Counted from the stretch's first letter, positions 17,182 to 27,494 are shown. The stretch: DNA of 64,000 nucleotides from Bacillus sp. FJAT-45037 (GCF_002797325.1 NZ_KZ454938.1:2368267-2432266); one strand, 5' to 3'. Translations and numbers: made by a program. Notes: a model not told the origin generated them from the sequence alone.

Positions 17182-18297
17182 ATGAGAGACCCACGTATAA
17201 CAACTTTAGCAAAGAACCTAATTCAATATTCCGTAGACCTACAAAAAGGTGAAAAGGTACTAATCGAGAACTTCGGCCTTCAACGAGAGCTCGTCACAGC
17301 CCTTGTTAAAGAAGCCTATAACGTAGGTGCCCTACCTTTTGTCTTATTAAAAGACCACCAAGTGGATCGTTCCGTATTATTTGGAGCATCTGAAGAACAA
17401 CTTAATATGATGGCCTCATTCGAAGCACAAGTGATGAGCGAAATGGACGCATACATCGGCCTTCGCGCAGGAGATAATATTTCTGAACTTTCTGATGTCC
17501 CAAGTGACAAAATAGCTTTACATGGTAAAACGGTCGGGACGAAAGTACACCGTGAAATCCGTGTACCGAAAACTCGTTGGGTTGTGCTACGTTATCCAAG
17601 TTCATCCATGGCCCAATTAGCTAATACGAGTACAGAAGCATTCGAAGATTTCTACTTCAATGTTTGTAATCTGGATTACAGTAAAATGGATACTGCCATG
17701 GATTCGTTAGTCGATCTTTTTGACCGAACGGACCGTGTACATATTACAGGACCAGGAACCGACTTAACATTTTCTGTAAAAGATGTTCCTGCGATCAAGT
17801 GTGCTGGTAAAATGAATATTCCAGATGGCGAAGTCTACACAGCTCCTGTTCGCGATTCGATTAACGGAACATTGAGCTACAATACACCATCTCCATATCA
17901 AGGGTTCACATTCGAGTCGATCCAATTCACGTTTGAAAATGGAAAGATTGTTAAAGCTACCGCAAATGACACAGATCGTATCAATACGATTCTTGATTCA
18001 GATGAGGGTGCTCGCTACATTGGAGAATTTGCAATCGGAGTCAACCCATATATTCAACATCCAATGAAAGATATTTTATTTGATGAGAAGATTGATGGTA
18101 GCTTCCATTTTACGCCAGGTCAATGTTACGAGGAAGCATCAAATGGAAATCAATCATCGATTCATTGGGATATTGTGAATATTCAACGTCCTGAGTATGG
18201 TGGGGGAGAAATCTATTTTGACGATGTCCTCATTCGTAAAGATGGTCGTTTCGTCATCCCAGAGCTCGAGTGCCTTAACCCAGAAAATCTAAAATAA
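17182..18297 (+). CDS. ampS: M29-family metal-dependent aminopeptidase
   Basis: Enzymes of peptidase family M29 remove N-terminal amino acids with a two-metal cofactor. The 371 residues begin RDPRITTLAKNLIQYSVDLQ, with the family regions KVHREIRVPKTRWVV (about 117), PDGEVYTAPVRDSINGT (about 216), IGEFAIGVNPYI and SSIHWDIVN carrying the likely metal ligands. It is shorter than the 410-residue B. subtilis AmpS and may be a related subgroup, so the symbol is approximate. AAGGAGG precedes the ATG. It faces murC across a shared hairpin. Confidence 0.85.
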   Translation: MRDPRITTLAKNLIQYSVDLQKGEKVLIENFGLQRELVTALVKEAYNVGALPFVLLKDHQVDRSVLFGASEEQLNMMASFEAQVMSEMDAYIGLRAGDNISELSDVPSDKIALHGKTVGTKVHREIRVPKTRWVVLRYPSSSMAQLANTSTEAFEDFYFNVCNLDYSKMDTAMDSLVDLFDRTDRVHITGPGTDLTFSVKDVPAIKCAGKMNIPDGEVYTAPVRDSINGTLSYNTPSPYQGFTFESIQFTFENGKIVKATANDTDRINTILDSDEGARYIGEFAIGVNPYIQHPMKDILFDEKIDGSFHFTPGQCYEEASNGNQSSIHWDIVNIQRPEYGGGEIYFDDVLIRKDGRFVIPELECLNPENLK

Positions 18298-18298
18298 G

Positions 18299-18339
18299 CA
18301 AAAAGAGGAATGGCTCAAAATTGCCACTCCTCTTTTTTA
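18299..18339. terminator. Bidirectional terminator of ampS and murC
   Basis: AAAAAGAGGAATGGC pairs with GCCACTCCTCTTTTT, allowing one bulge, with A and T tracts on both sides. Confidence 0.85.
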
Positions 18340-19638
18340 TTAATTTAATGCCTCTTCATATGCTTGTTGGAATTTCTGGATATCTCCAGCTCCCATAAAT
18401 AGAAGAGTACTATTTTGATGTTCTTTTAACCGAGCGATTTCTTCTTCTGTAATAAGCTCTGCATTTGGAATCAAATCTTGCAGATCTTTAATCGTTAATG
18501 ATCCTGCCTGCTCACGAGCTGATCCAAAGATATCACATAGGTACACATGATCTGCTAGTTTTAAGGCTTCCGCAAATTCATTTAAGAACGTCTTTGTTCT
18601 CGTGAATGTATGTGGTTGGAAAATCGCGACAATTTCATGACTCTCATACTTTTGTTTCGCCGAATCAACTGTTGCTGCAATTTCAGTTGGATGATGAGCG
18701 TAGTCATCAATTAAAACTTGCGTCCCCATCCTTTTTTCTGTAAAACGTCTCTTTACGCCTTGGAACGTCTTCAAGTGCTCAGCAAGCACCTCAGCTGGAA
18801 CATTTTCATAATGACATAAAGCAATGACAGCTAACGCATTTAAAACATTATGATTGCCGTATCCTGGAATCGTAAATGTACCATATAAGTTATTACGTAC
18901 ATAAACGTCAAATGTTGTACCTTCGCTCGTTACTTGTACACTACGTGCTTGGAAATCATTTTGTTCACTAAATCCGTAAAAGACAACAGGAACATTGGCA
19001 TGAATTCCTTGCAGATGTTGATCATCTCCACAGGCAACGATCGCTTTTTTTACTTGCATGGCCATTTGGCTAAATGCATGGAATACATCGTCTACATCTT
19101 TAAAATAATCCGGATGATCAAAGTCAATATTAGTCATGATGCAATAATCAGGCGTGTAGTTAAGGAAGTGACGTCGATATTCACAAGCTTCAAATACAAA
19201 GTACTTGGAGTCTTCTTCGCCTTTTCCTGTACCGTCCCCAATTAAAAACGAGGTTGGGTAGGCAGAACCTAACACATGAGACAACAACCCTGTTGTTGAT
19301 GTTTTTCCGTGACAACCTGTAACAGCTACGCTTGTAAAATTATGAATAAACTCACCTAAAAAGCGGGGATATTGTTGCATAGGAATTCCTAGCTCTTTTG
19401 CACGAGCCACTTCCTCATGATCTTCACCGTAAGCCGCAGAAACAATAACCTGTTGACCTTCGCCAATATTTTCTTTATTAAAGGGTAGTAATGGAATTCC
19501 TTTTTTCTCTAATGGTCTTTGCGTAAAGAATTGTTTCTCAACATCTGAACCTTGCACATCTTTATTCATGTCATGTAGAATTTGTGCTAATGCACTCATT
19601 CCTGATCCTTTTATTCCTATAAAATGATATTTCGTCAT
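18340..19638 (-). CDS. murC: UDP-N-acetylmuramate-L-alanine ligase
   Basis: MurC adds L-alanine to UDP-MurNAc, the first peptide step of peptidoglycan precursor synthesis in the cytoplasm. The 432 residues start with [16 protein letters not shown], then the ATP P-loop [10 protein letters not shown] (about 108-117), the central metal/ATP region [12 protein letters not shown], and the C-terminal [10 protein letters not shown] (about 303). GGAGG lies seven bases before the ATG. It is a single gene here, as at the equivalent B. subtilis position next to the ytpT/sftA region. Confidence 0.97.
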   Translation of the reverse strand: MTKYHFIGIKGSGMSALAQILHDMNKDVQGSDVEKQFFTQRPLEKKGIPLLPFNKENIGEGQQVIVSAAYGEDHEEVARAKELGIPMQQYPRFLGEFIHNFTSVAVTGCHGKTSTTGLLSHVLGSAYPTSFLIGDGTGKGEEDSKYFVFEACEYRRHFLNYTPDYCIMTNIDFDHPDYFKDVDDVFHAFSQMAMQVKKAIVACGDDQHLQGIHANVPVVFYGFSEQNDFQARSVQVTSEGTTFDVYVRNNLYGTFTIPGYGNHNVLNALAVIALCHYENVPAEVLAEHLKTFQGVKRRFTEKRMGTQVLIDDYAHHPTEIAATVDSAKQKYESHEIVAIFQPHTFTRTKTFLNEFAEALKLADHVYLCDIFGSAREQAGSLTIKDLQDLIPNAELITEEEIARLKEHQNSTLLFMGAGDIQKFQQAYEEALN

Positions 19639-19857
19639 AGTTGGACCTCCAAATTCCTTATGGTTTCAAACGCGTCCAAGTTATTTATATGTTGGAATGA
19701 GTTATGTAAATCACCATTTTTTTATCAGGCCAAATTGATTCCCGTATTGATTATAGCAGAAAATAAATCAATCACCAATTCGACTTGTTCCACAGTACTT
19801 TGTACTCATTTATTTTGTTCGAAAATGGATCAGCTCCATGATTGTGTCCAAAAACCG

Positions 19858-20955
19858 TCAATCGACACGTACTAACTTAGGATTTTCACGATACCATCTT
19901 CCAGCCTTCGCTTCATGTTCCCCATTTAATAAGACATTATCTCCAGTAAATCCAATCTGAATCTTAAGTAGGCTACCGCCGACACCATAGATATCAATAG
20001 GCACACCTTGTTTTTCATAGGACTCAATACGATCTGCAGTAAACCCACCTGTAGCAATGATCTTCACATGATGAAACCCTCCATCATCAAGAGCTTTTCG
20101 TAAGGCGAAGAACAAAACTGGGTTTGCTCCTCTTGGGTCAAAAGCGCCCATTACTTCGGGGTTTCGACAGAAGTACTGATCAACCATTGTTCGAGAAGTG
20201 TCAACACGAACCCCTTTTAGTTCTTCTCTAAATGCGTGTGCCACTTTTAACGAGTCCGTTATGACATCATTGTTATAGTCAACCAAAGTCATTAGATCAT
20301 CTTCAGGAAACTCTTCTCTATATACTCTAGTTGCTTCTACAACATCCCCACGGAAAAGTTGAATCAGTGCATGAGGCATCGTGCCCATCCCTTGCTTCCC
20401 CCACCATTCATTCATCGCATGGGTCGCTTGAGCTTGTGAACCACCAATATATGCTGCGTATCCATCTCCAGCTTGTTGAGTGAAATGATCGTCTCGGTCT
20501 CCCATAAAGATCACCGGTTTTTGAACGCCAGAATACCTCGCTGCTTTTACGACATTATATACATTAGTTGCGACAGACGTTCTTCTTGAAAAGATACCAT
20601 CAATGATTCCTTCTAAGAAGCCAAAATCTTGGTATCGTCCCGTGATCGTTAAGACCGATTCAAAAGGAGTAATTTTGTCGCCATCTTTTAATGAATGAAT
20701 GTCTAATTGATCGCCATTTTTAGCAAAGGTCTGAATGAGGGCAATCACTTCGTCTGTTCCACAAAGGATTGCATGCTCTTTCTGAAAAAATTGCATCGTA
20801 ATAATATTATCCGCATGGTGTTTATTTATGATCTCTCGAGTTTTTAAGAAATAAACGGCCGAAAACCAACCTTCTTGTATTCGATCATCAAATTTAAACG
20901 TTTGATTCGTTAGACGCTTAATCTTACCCTGCATCTTTAACTCAATTTCTTTCAT
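19858..20955 (-). CDS. Nicotinate phosphoribosyltransferase-like protein
   Basis: The family attaches phosphoribosyl to nicotinate or a related pyridine in NAD salvage. The 365 residues show DRDDHFTQQAGDGYAAYIGG (about 147-166), GTMPHALIQLF (about 188-198), TLVDYNNDVI and IIATGGFT, all typical of the type II phosphoribosyltransferase barrel. Nothing in the neighbourhood (murC, sftA) points to NAD metabolism. A second, differently sized NAPRTase is known in several Bacillaceae, and this may be that type; substrate is inferred. Confidence 0.85.
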   Translation of the reverse strand: MKEIELKMQGKIKRLTNQTFKFDDRIQEGWFSAVYFLKTREIINKHHADNIITMQFFQKEHAILCGTDEVIALIQTFAKNGDQLDIHSLKDGDKITPFESVLTITGRYQDFGFLEGIIDGIFSRRTSVATNVYNVVKAARYSGVQKPVIFMGDRDDHFTQQAGDGYAAYIGGSQAQATHAMNEWWGKQGMGTMPHALIQLFRGDVVEATRVYREEFPEDDLMTLVDYNNDVITDSLKVAHAFREELKGVRVDTSRTMVDQYFCRNPEVMGAFDPRGANPVLFFALRKALDDGGFHHVKIIATGGFTADRIESYEKQGVPIDIYGVGGSLLKIQIGFTGDNVLLNGEHEAKAGRWYRENPKLVRVD

Positions 20956-21086
20956 ATCCCCTTATACTCCTTGTACCCATCTAGTCATGTAAAGTACTCT
21001 CTATTTATCTAGTAAACGCTTATCGTACTTATCATATAAAACCTTTATGATGAAAACAAGGTAAAGATAAAGTCAGCAGCCCCTGA

Positions 21087-23807
21087 CTACTTTGCAGGAT
21101 AGAGCAGCTGCTCTAGTTCGATTTCATCCACTAAGACATGTCTCGGCTTGCTACCCATCGCCTCTGAGATCACTCCCATATCTTCCATCATATCAATCAT
21201 TCTAGCTGCACGGTTATAACCGACTCTAAAGCGACGCTGAATACTTGATGCCGATGCGCCACCTTGTTGAATGACGTAATAACAAGCCTCTTCTAGCAAA
21301 TCATCGTCTTGGTCTGCATGACTTTGCATTTTTTGCAATTGTTCTGGAGCAAACAAGTATTCAGGCTCTCTTTGCTTTTTCACAAAGGCAAGAACATCTT
21401 CTATTTCTTCGTCTGAGACGAATGTTCCTTGCACACGCACAGGCTTCGGTGCACCGTTTTCATGGAATAACATATCTCCTCGTCCAAGCAGCCGCTCCGC
21501 ACCACTCATATCTAAAATCGTTCTAGAGTCTGTTTGTGAAGAGACAGAAAAAGCAATACGCGTTGGAATATTTGCCTTAATAAGACCAGTAATCACATCT
21601 ACAGAAGGTCTCTGTGTGGCTAGCAACAAATGAATACCACACGCTCTAGCTTTTTGAGCTATGCGACAGATGGAGTCCTCAACGTCTTGAGGAGAGACCA
21701 TCATTAAGTCAGCTAATTCATCAATAACGACTAACAAATAAGGCAGAGCTGGTTTTTCTTTCGACTCTGAGTATAACTCGTTGTAACGTGCGACATCCCG
21801 CACTCCTTGTTGACTAAAAAGCTCATAACGTCTTTCCATTTCAGCGACAACCCACTTCAAAGCTGCTGTTGCTTGCTTTGCATCTGTAATTACTGGTGTA
21901 ACAAGATGAGGTAATTTATTATAAGGTGCTAATTCAACCATTTTTGGATCAATTAGTAATAGCTTCACCTCATCAGGATTCGCTTTGTACAACAGACTTA
22001 TTAAAACGGAGTTAATGCAGACACTTTTTCCAGACCCTGTCGCACCAGCGACCAGTCCATGCGGCATCTTCCTCAAATCCGTCACAATCGGCTGACCTGA
22101 AATATCAAGCCCAAGCGCAACCGTTAATGGTGAATCCGGTTTTGTAAACACGTCACGACGTAAGATTTCACGTAAGAATACGGGCTTAGACACTCGATTC
22201 GGCACTTCAATTCCGATCGTGTTCTTTCCTGGTATCGGAGCTTCGATACGGATATCTTTCGCGGCAAGCGCTAATTTTATATCATCCGTTAAGCTTGTCA
22301 CCTTGTTCACCTTCACCCCACGAGCAGGATGAATTTCATACCTTGTAACAGAAGGTCCTTTGGTTACATTCACAACTTTTGCATCAACATTAAAGCTTAG
22401 TAGCGTTTCCTCTAAAATCTCTGCTTGTTCCTTCAACCATTCCCCATCTTGGTCTTCTTGGTGCTCAGGATATTTAAGCAATTGAATACTAGGATGCTGA
22501 TACTCTGAATGGACGGAAACTTGTTGAGGTTGCACCTTTTTTTGTTTTCGATCCTGTGGCAACATCATCACATTAAATGGAATTTCTTCTTTCTTTTCTT
22601 TTGTTGATGGTTGTTTAGGCGTATTTTCAACTACTCGGTTAGGTGACGATGATTTCGTTATGATCGCTTTCGGCTGTTCTTTCCCTGTGACAGCTTCCAT
22701 AGCCCGGTCATTCTCACCGACTACAGTCTTGACCTCAGTTAGAGTTGGTTCTGTTAGTATTTCTTCTGTTCTCGTATCATCAGAGATGGAAGGTTCAGCC
22801 ACTATCACCTCGGGATCAAATGGTGACTCTTCTATTTTCTTTTCCTGTTCTTTTACTTGTTCTTCTAACACCAATCCGTCTTCAAAAGGTATTGGTTTCT
22901 CTATGTCTTCTTTGATTACCTGAACAACTTCCCGTTCATCACTCTCTACTACAACATCTGTGTCACGTTCTATAGTAAATTCAGTGACTTGATATGTAGC
23001 TTCTTTTGCGTTTTGTTCATTTATAAGCTCAATTTTTTCCTGGCTGTTTTCTAGTTCAGGAGTGATATCTATCGGTTGCTTTTCTTCTGATATTTCTGTC
23101 ACAGCTTTTGGTAGTTTTTCAATTTCGGTCGTAGCTGAGATTTGAGTATTACGGATATTCTCTTGCCTTAAATACGTTTCAAGCTGCTTTTCCATTGTAA
23201 CGCTTTCTCGCTTTGACTCGACAATTTTTTCATGTCCTGGTAACGAAGAGGGTAAGGATTCATCTTCAGACATAATATACTTTCTTTCTTTAAAGCCATA
23301 GACCGGAGAAGGGATAAATGTCGGCTTAAATTCCTTTCTTTCTCGCACGACTTTAACCGCCTTTTCTTTAAGCTTTTTATCGACCGGAGGCTCTACCGGG
23401 GTCTCTACTACTCTTTTACTTCGCTCCTCACTTTGCCTATCAATCGGCCTCTTTCTGCGCTCTGATGAATGATCTCTCGATTCCAACTCACCTTCTTCCT
23501 CTTGTCTAAAAGAAGGACGACTTTGTTCTGTTTGTTCTGTTCGTTCTTTGCTCTCATCATCAATCATTGGAAACTTAAACTTACCTGGCTTAGGGTATTG
23601 ATAGACCATTCGCGGCTCACTATTTCGTCCATCTGCTTCTATATATCCTATATTCCTCTTTCTATTTCCTTGGCTACTCTTTTTAGGCGATTTATTTTCT
23701 TCTTGCTCTTTCTCCAAATGCTTCTCCTGATTCTCGGTTTCGCTTTCCCCGAAAAAAGCTCCTTGGATTCGTTTCATCCATTGCTTCAATGTACTCATGC
23801 TCCTCAC
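21087..23807 (-). CDS. sftA: SftA-type DNA translocase (FtsK/SpoIIIE family)
   Basis: SftA is a soluble septum-located DNA pump that clears trapped chromosome ends before division. The C-terminal half has the FtsK motor: beta/alpha region ETLLSFNVDAKVVNV, Walker A GATGSGKS (about 590), Walker B LPYLLVVIDELADLMM, and a winged-helix gamma domain (about 840-895, ASSIQRRFRVGYNRAARM). The first 430 residues are low-complexity, Glu/Lys/Thr-rich, presumably disordered, with no membrane helices, which separates it from SpoIIIE. Start choice between GTG 23807 and ATG 23798 is unclear because GAGGAG lies almost on the ATG. Confidence 0.93.
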   Translation of the reverse strand: MRSMSTLKQWMKRIQGAFFGESETENQEKHLEKEQEENKSPKKSSQGNRKRNIGYIEADGRNSEPRMVYQYPKPGKFKFPMIDDESKERTEQTEQSRPSFRQEEEGELESRDHSSERRKRPIDRQSEERSKRVVETPVEPPVDKKLKEKAVKVVRERKEFKPTFIPSPVYGFKERKYIMSEDESLPSSLPGHEKIVESKRESVTMEKQLETYLRQENIRNTQISATTEIEKLPKAVTEISEEKQPIDITPELENSQEKIELINEQNAKEATYQVTEFTIERDTDVVVESDEREVVQVIKEDIEKPIPFEDGLVLEEQVKEQEKKIEESPFDPEVIVAEPSISDDTRTEEILTEPTLTEVKTVVGENDRAMEAVTGKEQPKAIITKSSSPNRVVENTPKQPSTKEKKEEIPFNVMMLPQDRKQKKVQPQQVSVHSEYQHPSIQLLKYPEHQEDQDGEWLKEQAEILEETLLSFNVDAKVVNVTKGPSVTRYEIHPARGVKVNKVTSLTDDIKLALAAKDIRIEAPIPGKNTIGIEVPNRVSKPVFLREILRRDVFTKPDSPLTVALGLDISGQPIVTDLRKMPHGLVAGATGSGKSVCINSVLISLLYKANPDEVKLLLIDPKMVELAPYNKLPHLVTPVITDAKQATAALKWVVAEMERRYELFSQQGVRDVARYNELYSESKEKPALPYLLVVIDELADLMMVSPQDVEDSICRIAQKARACGIHLLLATQRPSVDVITGLIKANIPTRIAFSVSSQTDSRTILDMSGAERLLGRGDMLFHENGAPKPVRVQGTFVSDEEIEDVLAFVKKQREPEYLFAPEQLQKMQSHADQDDDLLEEACYYVIQQGGASASSIQRRFRVGYNRAARMIDMMEDMGVISEAMGSKPRHVLVDEIELEQLLYPAK

Positions 23808-23849
23808 TTCTTTCTATTTAACAAACAAAAATTCTCATAATATGAGTAG

Positions 23850-23878
23850 AAAGAACCACTAGTAAGATCTAGTGGTTC
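23850..23878 (-). terminator. Terminator between ytpR and sftA
   Basis: AACCACTAG and CTAGTGGTT form a hairpin followed by a T-rich stretch on the minus strand, just after the ytpR stop. Confidence 0.7.
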
Positions 23879-23894
23879 CCTCGTGTGAATCGTC

Positions 23895-24506
23895 CTAACT
23901 TAAAGGAAAGGCGGATCCAACTTCATATGTGTCTTCTAGGACAAGAATACCTTTTTCAGTTGGCGCATCTTGTAGTGCTAGTTCTTTAGCTGAACAAATC
24001 ATGCCATATGATTCAACTCCACGTAATACTGCCTCTTTAATCACTAGGCCACTCGGCATCACAGCACCTACTTTAGCGACTACGACTTTTTGCCCCTGCT
24101 CAACATTGGGAGCACCGCAAACGATCTGTAGACGCTCTTCTCCTACTTTCACACGACAAATATTCAACTTGTCTGCATTAGGATGCTTCACTTTTTCTTG
24201 CACATATCCCACCACAAACGTAGCTTCACTTTTTAAAGAAATATCTAAATTGAAGTCATTTTCATCAAATGCCTTCTTAATAAGTGTTTTCACATCTTCA
24301 GTCATCTCAACAGCACCATTGTCTGTAATATGACCATATTTAGAGGCTGCGAATAAATTATAGCCTAAGGTTTCACCAGACTCTTTATCATATACTCGAA
24401 CAAGGTCACCCTTTTTTTCAAAGGTACGATTTTCAAGTTCCCCATCTTGGATCACCATCATTAACGTATCTCCAACACCTTCAAGATTATAAAATATATT
24501 CATCAT
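23895..24506 (-). CDS. ytpR: YtpR, tRNA-binding (EMAP-type OB-fold) protein
   Basis: The 203 residues have an N-terminal DUF4479-like part (about 1-85) and a C-terminal OB fold of the tRNA-binding type (about 90-195; [48 protein letters not shown]). Stand-alone domains of this kind resemble the N-terminus of PheRS beta and bind tRNA or nucleic acid; the cellular role is not fixed. The ATG at 24506 lies eight bases after AAGGAG; a TTG one codon upstream is the alternative. It follows ytpQ after 60 bases. Confidence 0.93.
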   Translation of the reverse strand: MMNIFYNLEGVGDTLMMVIQDGELENRTFEKKGDLVRVYDKESGETLGYNLFAASKYGHITDNGAVEMTEDVKTLIKKAFDENDFNLDISLKSEATFVVGYVQEKVKHPNADKLNICRVKVGEERLQIVCGAPNVEQGQKVVVAKVGAVMPSGLVIKEAVLRGVESYGMICSAKELALQDAPTEKGILVLEDTYEVGSAFPLS

Positions 24507-24566
24507 CAACAGTACTCCTTATCCAGTAACATCAACTTCTACTCACTTATTCTTATTGTAACACAA

Positions 24567-25382
24567 TCACTCTTTTGGGGAATGTCGTTGTTTAGGTTTT
24601 TTCTGCGCTAAGATGAAAGTTGGCTCTAATTCTCCATTTTCATACATAAACGGCAGCGCGGTTACCGGCACTCGACCTTCACCAAAAAATTGTAGAGCGA
24701 TTTGAGCAAGAACGTCATAGCCCGTATCATTTTGAAGATCCGCAATGATTAAGACGTCTTGGTGAGGTATCGCTACAGCTAATTGCCCTGTCGCTTTTTT
24801 AGCCATGTTCTCGAGCAACGACGGATCAAGTACACGACTAGCATCGTAGCCATCTTTAGCACGTAGGAAGTAAAATGTATTTCCTGCCACGACGTCTTCA
24901 TTCATTGGTTGGGGTAATGAACGGAGATTAAACCGTGAGATTTCTTGAATCTTTTGCGCTGATAAATTCGATTCTTTGACCATTTCATCATCAATTAATG
25001 TATAAGCTTCTCCCAAATCTACTGCATAGTAGACACGAGTCTCCGCTGTGTGTTCTTCATACAGTAAACCAACTCCATCCTTTGTCTCAGACGGAAAGGA
25101 TGTTGATCGTATAACCGGGAAGATCTTCTGCTCATTCCCGAGCAACGAAGGCCGTTCTTTCATGGAAGAAATCCCTACCTCGACATAACGAATAACTTCT
25201 TCAATTGACTCATACTCTTCGCGCTCCCATTTGGCTAAGAGTGGTTTTAATGCTAAACTCACACCTTTATTTGTTTTACGATCCGCAATTCGTAACGTTG
25301 ATTCTTTATGATTATATGTAATGCTGCGATCATCACGTTCTAATTTATTTTCTAGCATTTTTCTAAATTCACGAAGTTCCAT
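24567..25382 (-). CDS. ytpQ: YtpQ, DUF1444 family protein
   Basis: The 271 residues match DUF1444: an N-terminal basic helix (ELREFRKMLENKLERDDRS), the segment GNEQKIFPVIRSTSFP (about 97-112), and a C-terminal region with LIIADLQNDTGYDVLAQIAL and FFGEGRVPVTALPFMYENGE. No catalytic residues are recognised. It precedes ytpR, and both are conserved as neighbours of ytpP in Bacillus. The ATG at 25382 lies ten bases after AAGGAG; a GTG three codons earlier is too close to that site. Confidence 0.9.
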   Translation of the reverse strand: MELREFRKMLENKLERDDRSITYNHKESTLRIADRKTNKGVSLALKPLLAKWEREEYESIEEVIRYVEVGISSMKERPSLLGNEQKIFPVIRSTSFPSETKDGVGLLYEEHTAETRVYYAVDLGEAYTLIDDEMVKESNLSAQKIQEISRFNLRSLPQPMNEDVVAGNTFYFLRAKDGYDASRVLDPSLLENMAKKATGQLAVAIPHQDVLIIADLQNDTGYDVLAQIALQFFGEGRVPVTALPFMYENGELEPTFILAQKKPKQRHSPKE

Positions 25383-25478
25383 CTTATGCACTCTCCTTCA
25401 TAGATAACAGTGTACCATTTTCATTATGAGTGATCCAATAATAGAAAACCAGTGAGAATAATAACCGTTCATAAGAAA

Positions 25479-25506
25479 AAGTGCCCATTAATATGAGCAC
25501 CTTCTT
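25479..25506 (-). terminator. Probable terminator of ytpP
   Basis: GTGCTCAT and ATGGGCAC pair (one mismatch) around TTAA, followed by TTTTTCTT on the minus strand. Confidence 0.55.
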
Positions 25507-25514
25507 TGAATATG

Positions 25515-25841
25515 TTAAAAACTTTTTGCTTCAGCTCGCGTTAAGAATTCCACGATTTCATCTTCTGTTTTACGGTCTTTGCTGACAAACCGATCAACTT
25601 CTTTACCATTTGCAAAGACGAGAAAGCTTGGGATGCCCATAACCATATGCTCTTGGCAAACCTCAATAAATTCATCGCGGTCAACATAATAGAATGAAAA
25701 GGAAGGGAAGTCCGCTTCAATTCTAGGTAAGATTGGTTCAATGACGCGGCAGTCAGGGCACCAATCAGCTGAAAACATAAACACAACTGTCTCTGTTTCT
25801 GCTAGCTTTTTAAACTGTTCAACGCTTTTAAGTTTTTCCAT
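25515..25841 (-). CDS. ytpP: YtpP, thioredoxin-like protein
   Basis: The 108 residues form a thioredoxin fold with the redox motif WCPDC (about 27-31) in place of the usual WCGPC, followed by VIEPILPRIE and the cis-proline loop MGIPSFLVFANGKEVDRFVS. The Pro-Asp pair between the cysteines suggests a thiol oxidoreductase with a shifted redox potential, but substrates are unknown. It lies upstream of ytpQ and ytpR on the same strand. Stop and start are well defined. Confidence 0.92.
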   Translation of the reverse strand: MEKLKSVEQFKKLAETETVVFMFSADWCPDCRVIEPILPRIEADFPSFSFYYVDRDEFIEVCQEHMVMGIPSFLVFANGKEVDRFVSKDRKTEDEIVEFLTRAEAKSF

Positions 25842-25856
25842 TGATTATCGTCTCCT

Positions 25857-26867
25857 CTATGATTGTTCGATTTTCATCTCTCCTATTTTAATATATCCTG
25901 CTCTTCGCATCCATTCTGAAATACTTAAACTAATCATTGCAGGTAAGATAAAGTACAACAAAGCAACAGAAATTGCGACGTCAAAAGTAAACCCCATGTC
26001 GGTAAATGTCATCATAGGCCCGACTAGTCCACTTGTTCCCATACCTGCTCCAGCTGGATTGTTTGTCATACCAAAGATGGTTGTCGCAAACGGCGCCAAA
26101 ATAGCTCCAGCAACTGTAGGAGGAATGAGAATTAAAGGTCGGCGCACAATATTGGCTACTTGCAACATCGAAGTACCTAATCCTAACGCAATAAGCCCTG
26201 ACCAACCATTTTCACGGTAGCTACTAACCGCAAATCCTACCATCTGTGCGGCACAACCAACCGTTGCTGCTCCCGCTGCGATCCCTTCTAGGCCTAGCAT
26301 AATAGCTAGGGCTGCACTAGAAATAGGTGCTGTTAACGCAAGTCCCATAATAACCGCGATCATTATTCCCATTAAAATTGGTTGTTGCTCAGTTGCCCAC
26401 ATAATTAAGCTACCTAATTGCGTCATTCCTGCATCAATTCCTGGACCAATAAGGGTAGCAACAAGAAAACCAGATAAGATCGTGACGAGTGGTGTCACAA
26501 TGATATCGATTTTAGTTTCTCCTGAGACGGCCTTTCCAAACTCGGTCGCAATAACAGCCGCGACAAAGCTACCTGCCGGCCCCCCTAATTGAAAGCCGGC
26601 TGCCCCACTTATAATGGCCGCAAACAACACAAGTCGGGGAGCTTTTAATCCAAAGGCTACCGCCACCCCGATCGCCGGTCCAGTGAGACTCATTGCAAGT
26701 GCACCTACTTCTTCAAGGAAACCAATACCCGTCTGCTCACCTAATGTTCGAATGATAAGTCCAATAATTAGCGATGCAAATAACCCTAATGCCATATGAC
26801 TTAATCCTGTGATAACATAGGTTTTCCAGCTTATATCTATTTCTTTTCTTTTTAAAAATTCTTTCAT
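25857..26867 (-). CDS. Orphan PTS EIIC-like membrane protein
   Basis: The 336 residues are nearly all membrane helices, about ten, rich in Gly and Ala, with the EIIC_2-type segments GAAGFQLGGPAGSFVAAVIA and PAGAGMGTSGLVGPMM. Proteins of this family resemble the sugar-transporting IIC domain of the phosphotransferase system, but no IIA or IIB partner is nearby, and many such orphans have unknown substrates. AGGAG precedes the ATG. It lies immediately upstream of ytpP (15-base gap), suggesting co-transcription. Confidence 0.8.
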   Translation of the reverse strand: MKEFLKRKEIDISWKTYVITGLSHMALGLFASLIIGLIIRTLGEQTGIGFLEEVGALAMSLTGPAIGVAVAFGLKAPRLVLFAAIISGAAGFQLGGPAGSFVAAVIATEFGKAVSGETKIDIIVTPLVTILSGFLVATLIGPGIDAGMTQLGSLIMWATEQQPILMGIMIAVIMGLALTAPISSAALAIMLGLEGIAAGAATVGCAAQMVGFAVSSYRENGWSGLIALGLGTSMLQVANIVRRPLILIPPTVAGAILAPFATTIFGMTNNPAGAGMGTSGLVGPMMTFTDMGFTFDVAISVALLYFILPAMISLSISEWMRRAGYIKIGEMKIEQS

Positions 26868-27039
26868 TAGAACATCTCCTAGTACGTGTCAGTCTATGAA
26901 ACCACTTTAATCATACACAGCATCTTTACATGTGACAAGACACTTTTTTTGAAAGAATATACTCACGGCCTTATTATTCGTTTCCAAACGTTTCATGCTT
27001 TATAATAGAAGGGAAGAAATAAGCAAGGGAGAGATGGAC

Positions 27040-27486
27040 ATGGAATTGACTGTTTACTTAGCTGGAGAAATCCATAGTACATGGAGAAAAGAATTAAAAG
27101 ATCAAGCAAAAGAAATGAACTTACCGATTCACTTTTCAGGTCCAATGGAAAACCATGATCGCTCAGATGACATTGGTGAGGCGATTTTAGGTACGCAACC
27201 AACTAAGGTATTAAAAGATGAAGCAGCTTCTAGTTTTAATAATTTACGTACACAGATTTTGCTTCAAAAATCAGACGTAGTCATTGCATTATTCGGTGAA
27301 AACTACAAGCAATGGAATAGTGCGATGGATGCAGCAACCGCTCTTGCACTAAACAAGCCATTAATTCTCATCCGTCCTGAACAATTGCATCACCCATTAA
27401 AAGAACTTGCCAACAAAGCACAAGTCGTCGTTGAAACAAAAGAACAAGCATTACAAGCACTTGCCTATGTATTTGAAGACGAATAA
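27040..27486 (+). CDS. ytoQ: YtoQ family protein
   Basis: The 148 residues begin MELTVYLAGEIHSTWRKEL and include FSGPMENHDRSDDIGE and KSDVVIALFGENYKQWNSAMDAATA. The fold resembles nucleoside 2-deoxyribosyltransferases, so a nucleotide-related role is possible but untested. The ATG at 27040 lies eight bases after AGGGAG; the ATG two codons earlier is too close. A TATAAT at 27001-27006 could be the -10 element. It faces the DUF84 gene across a shared hairpin. Confidence 0.9.
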   Translation: MELTVYLAGEIHSTWRKELKDQAKEMNLPIHFSGPMENHDRSDDIGEAILGTQPTKVLKDEAASSFNNLRTQILLQKSDVVIALFGENYKQWNSAMDAATALALNKPLILIRPEQLHHPLKELANKAQVVVETKEQALQALAYVFEDE

Positions 27487-27494
27487 TTAATTTT

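Noticed and set aside
22660-23840. Several plus-strand frames opposite sftA
   Set aside because: The sftA linker is low-complexity and leaves its antisense strand open by composition.
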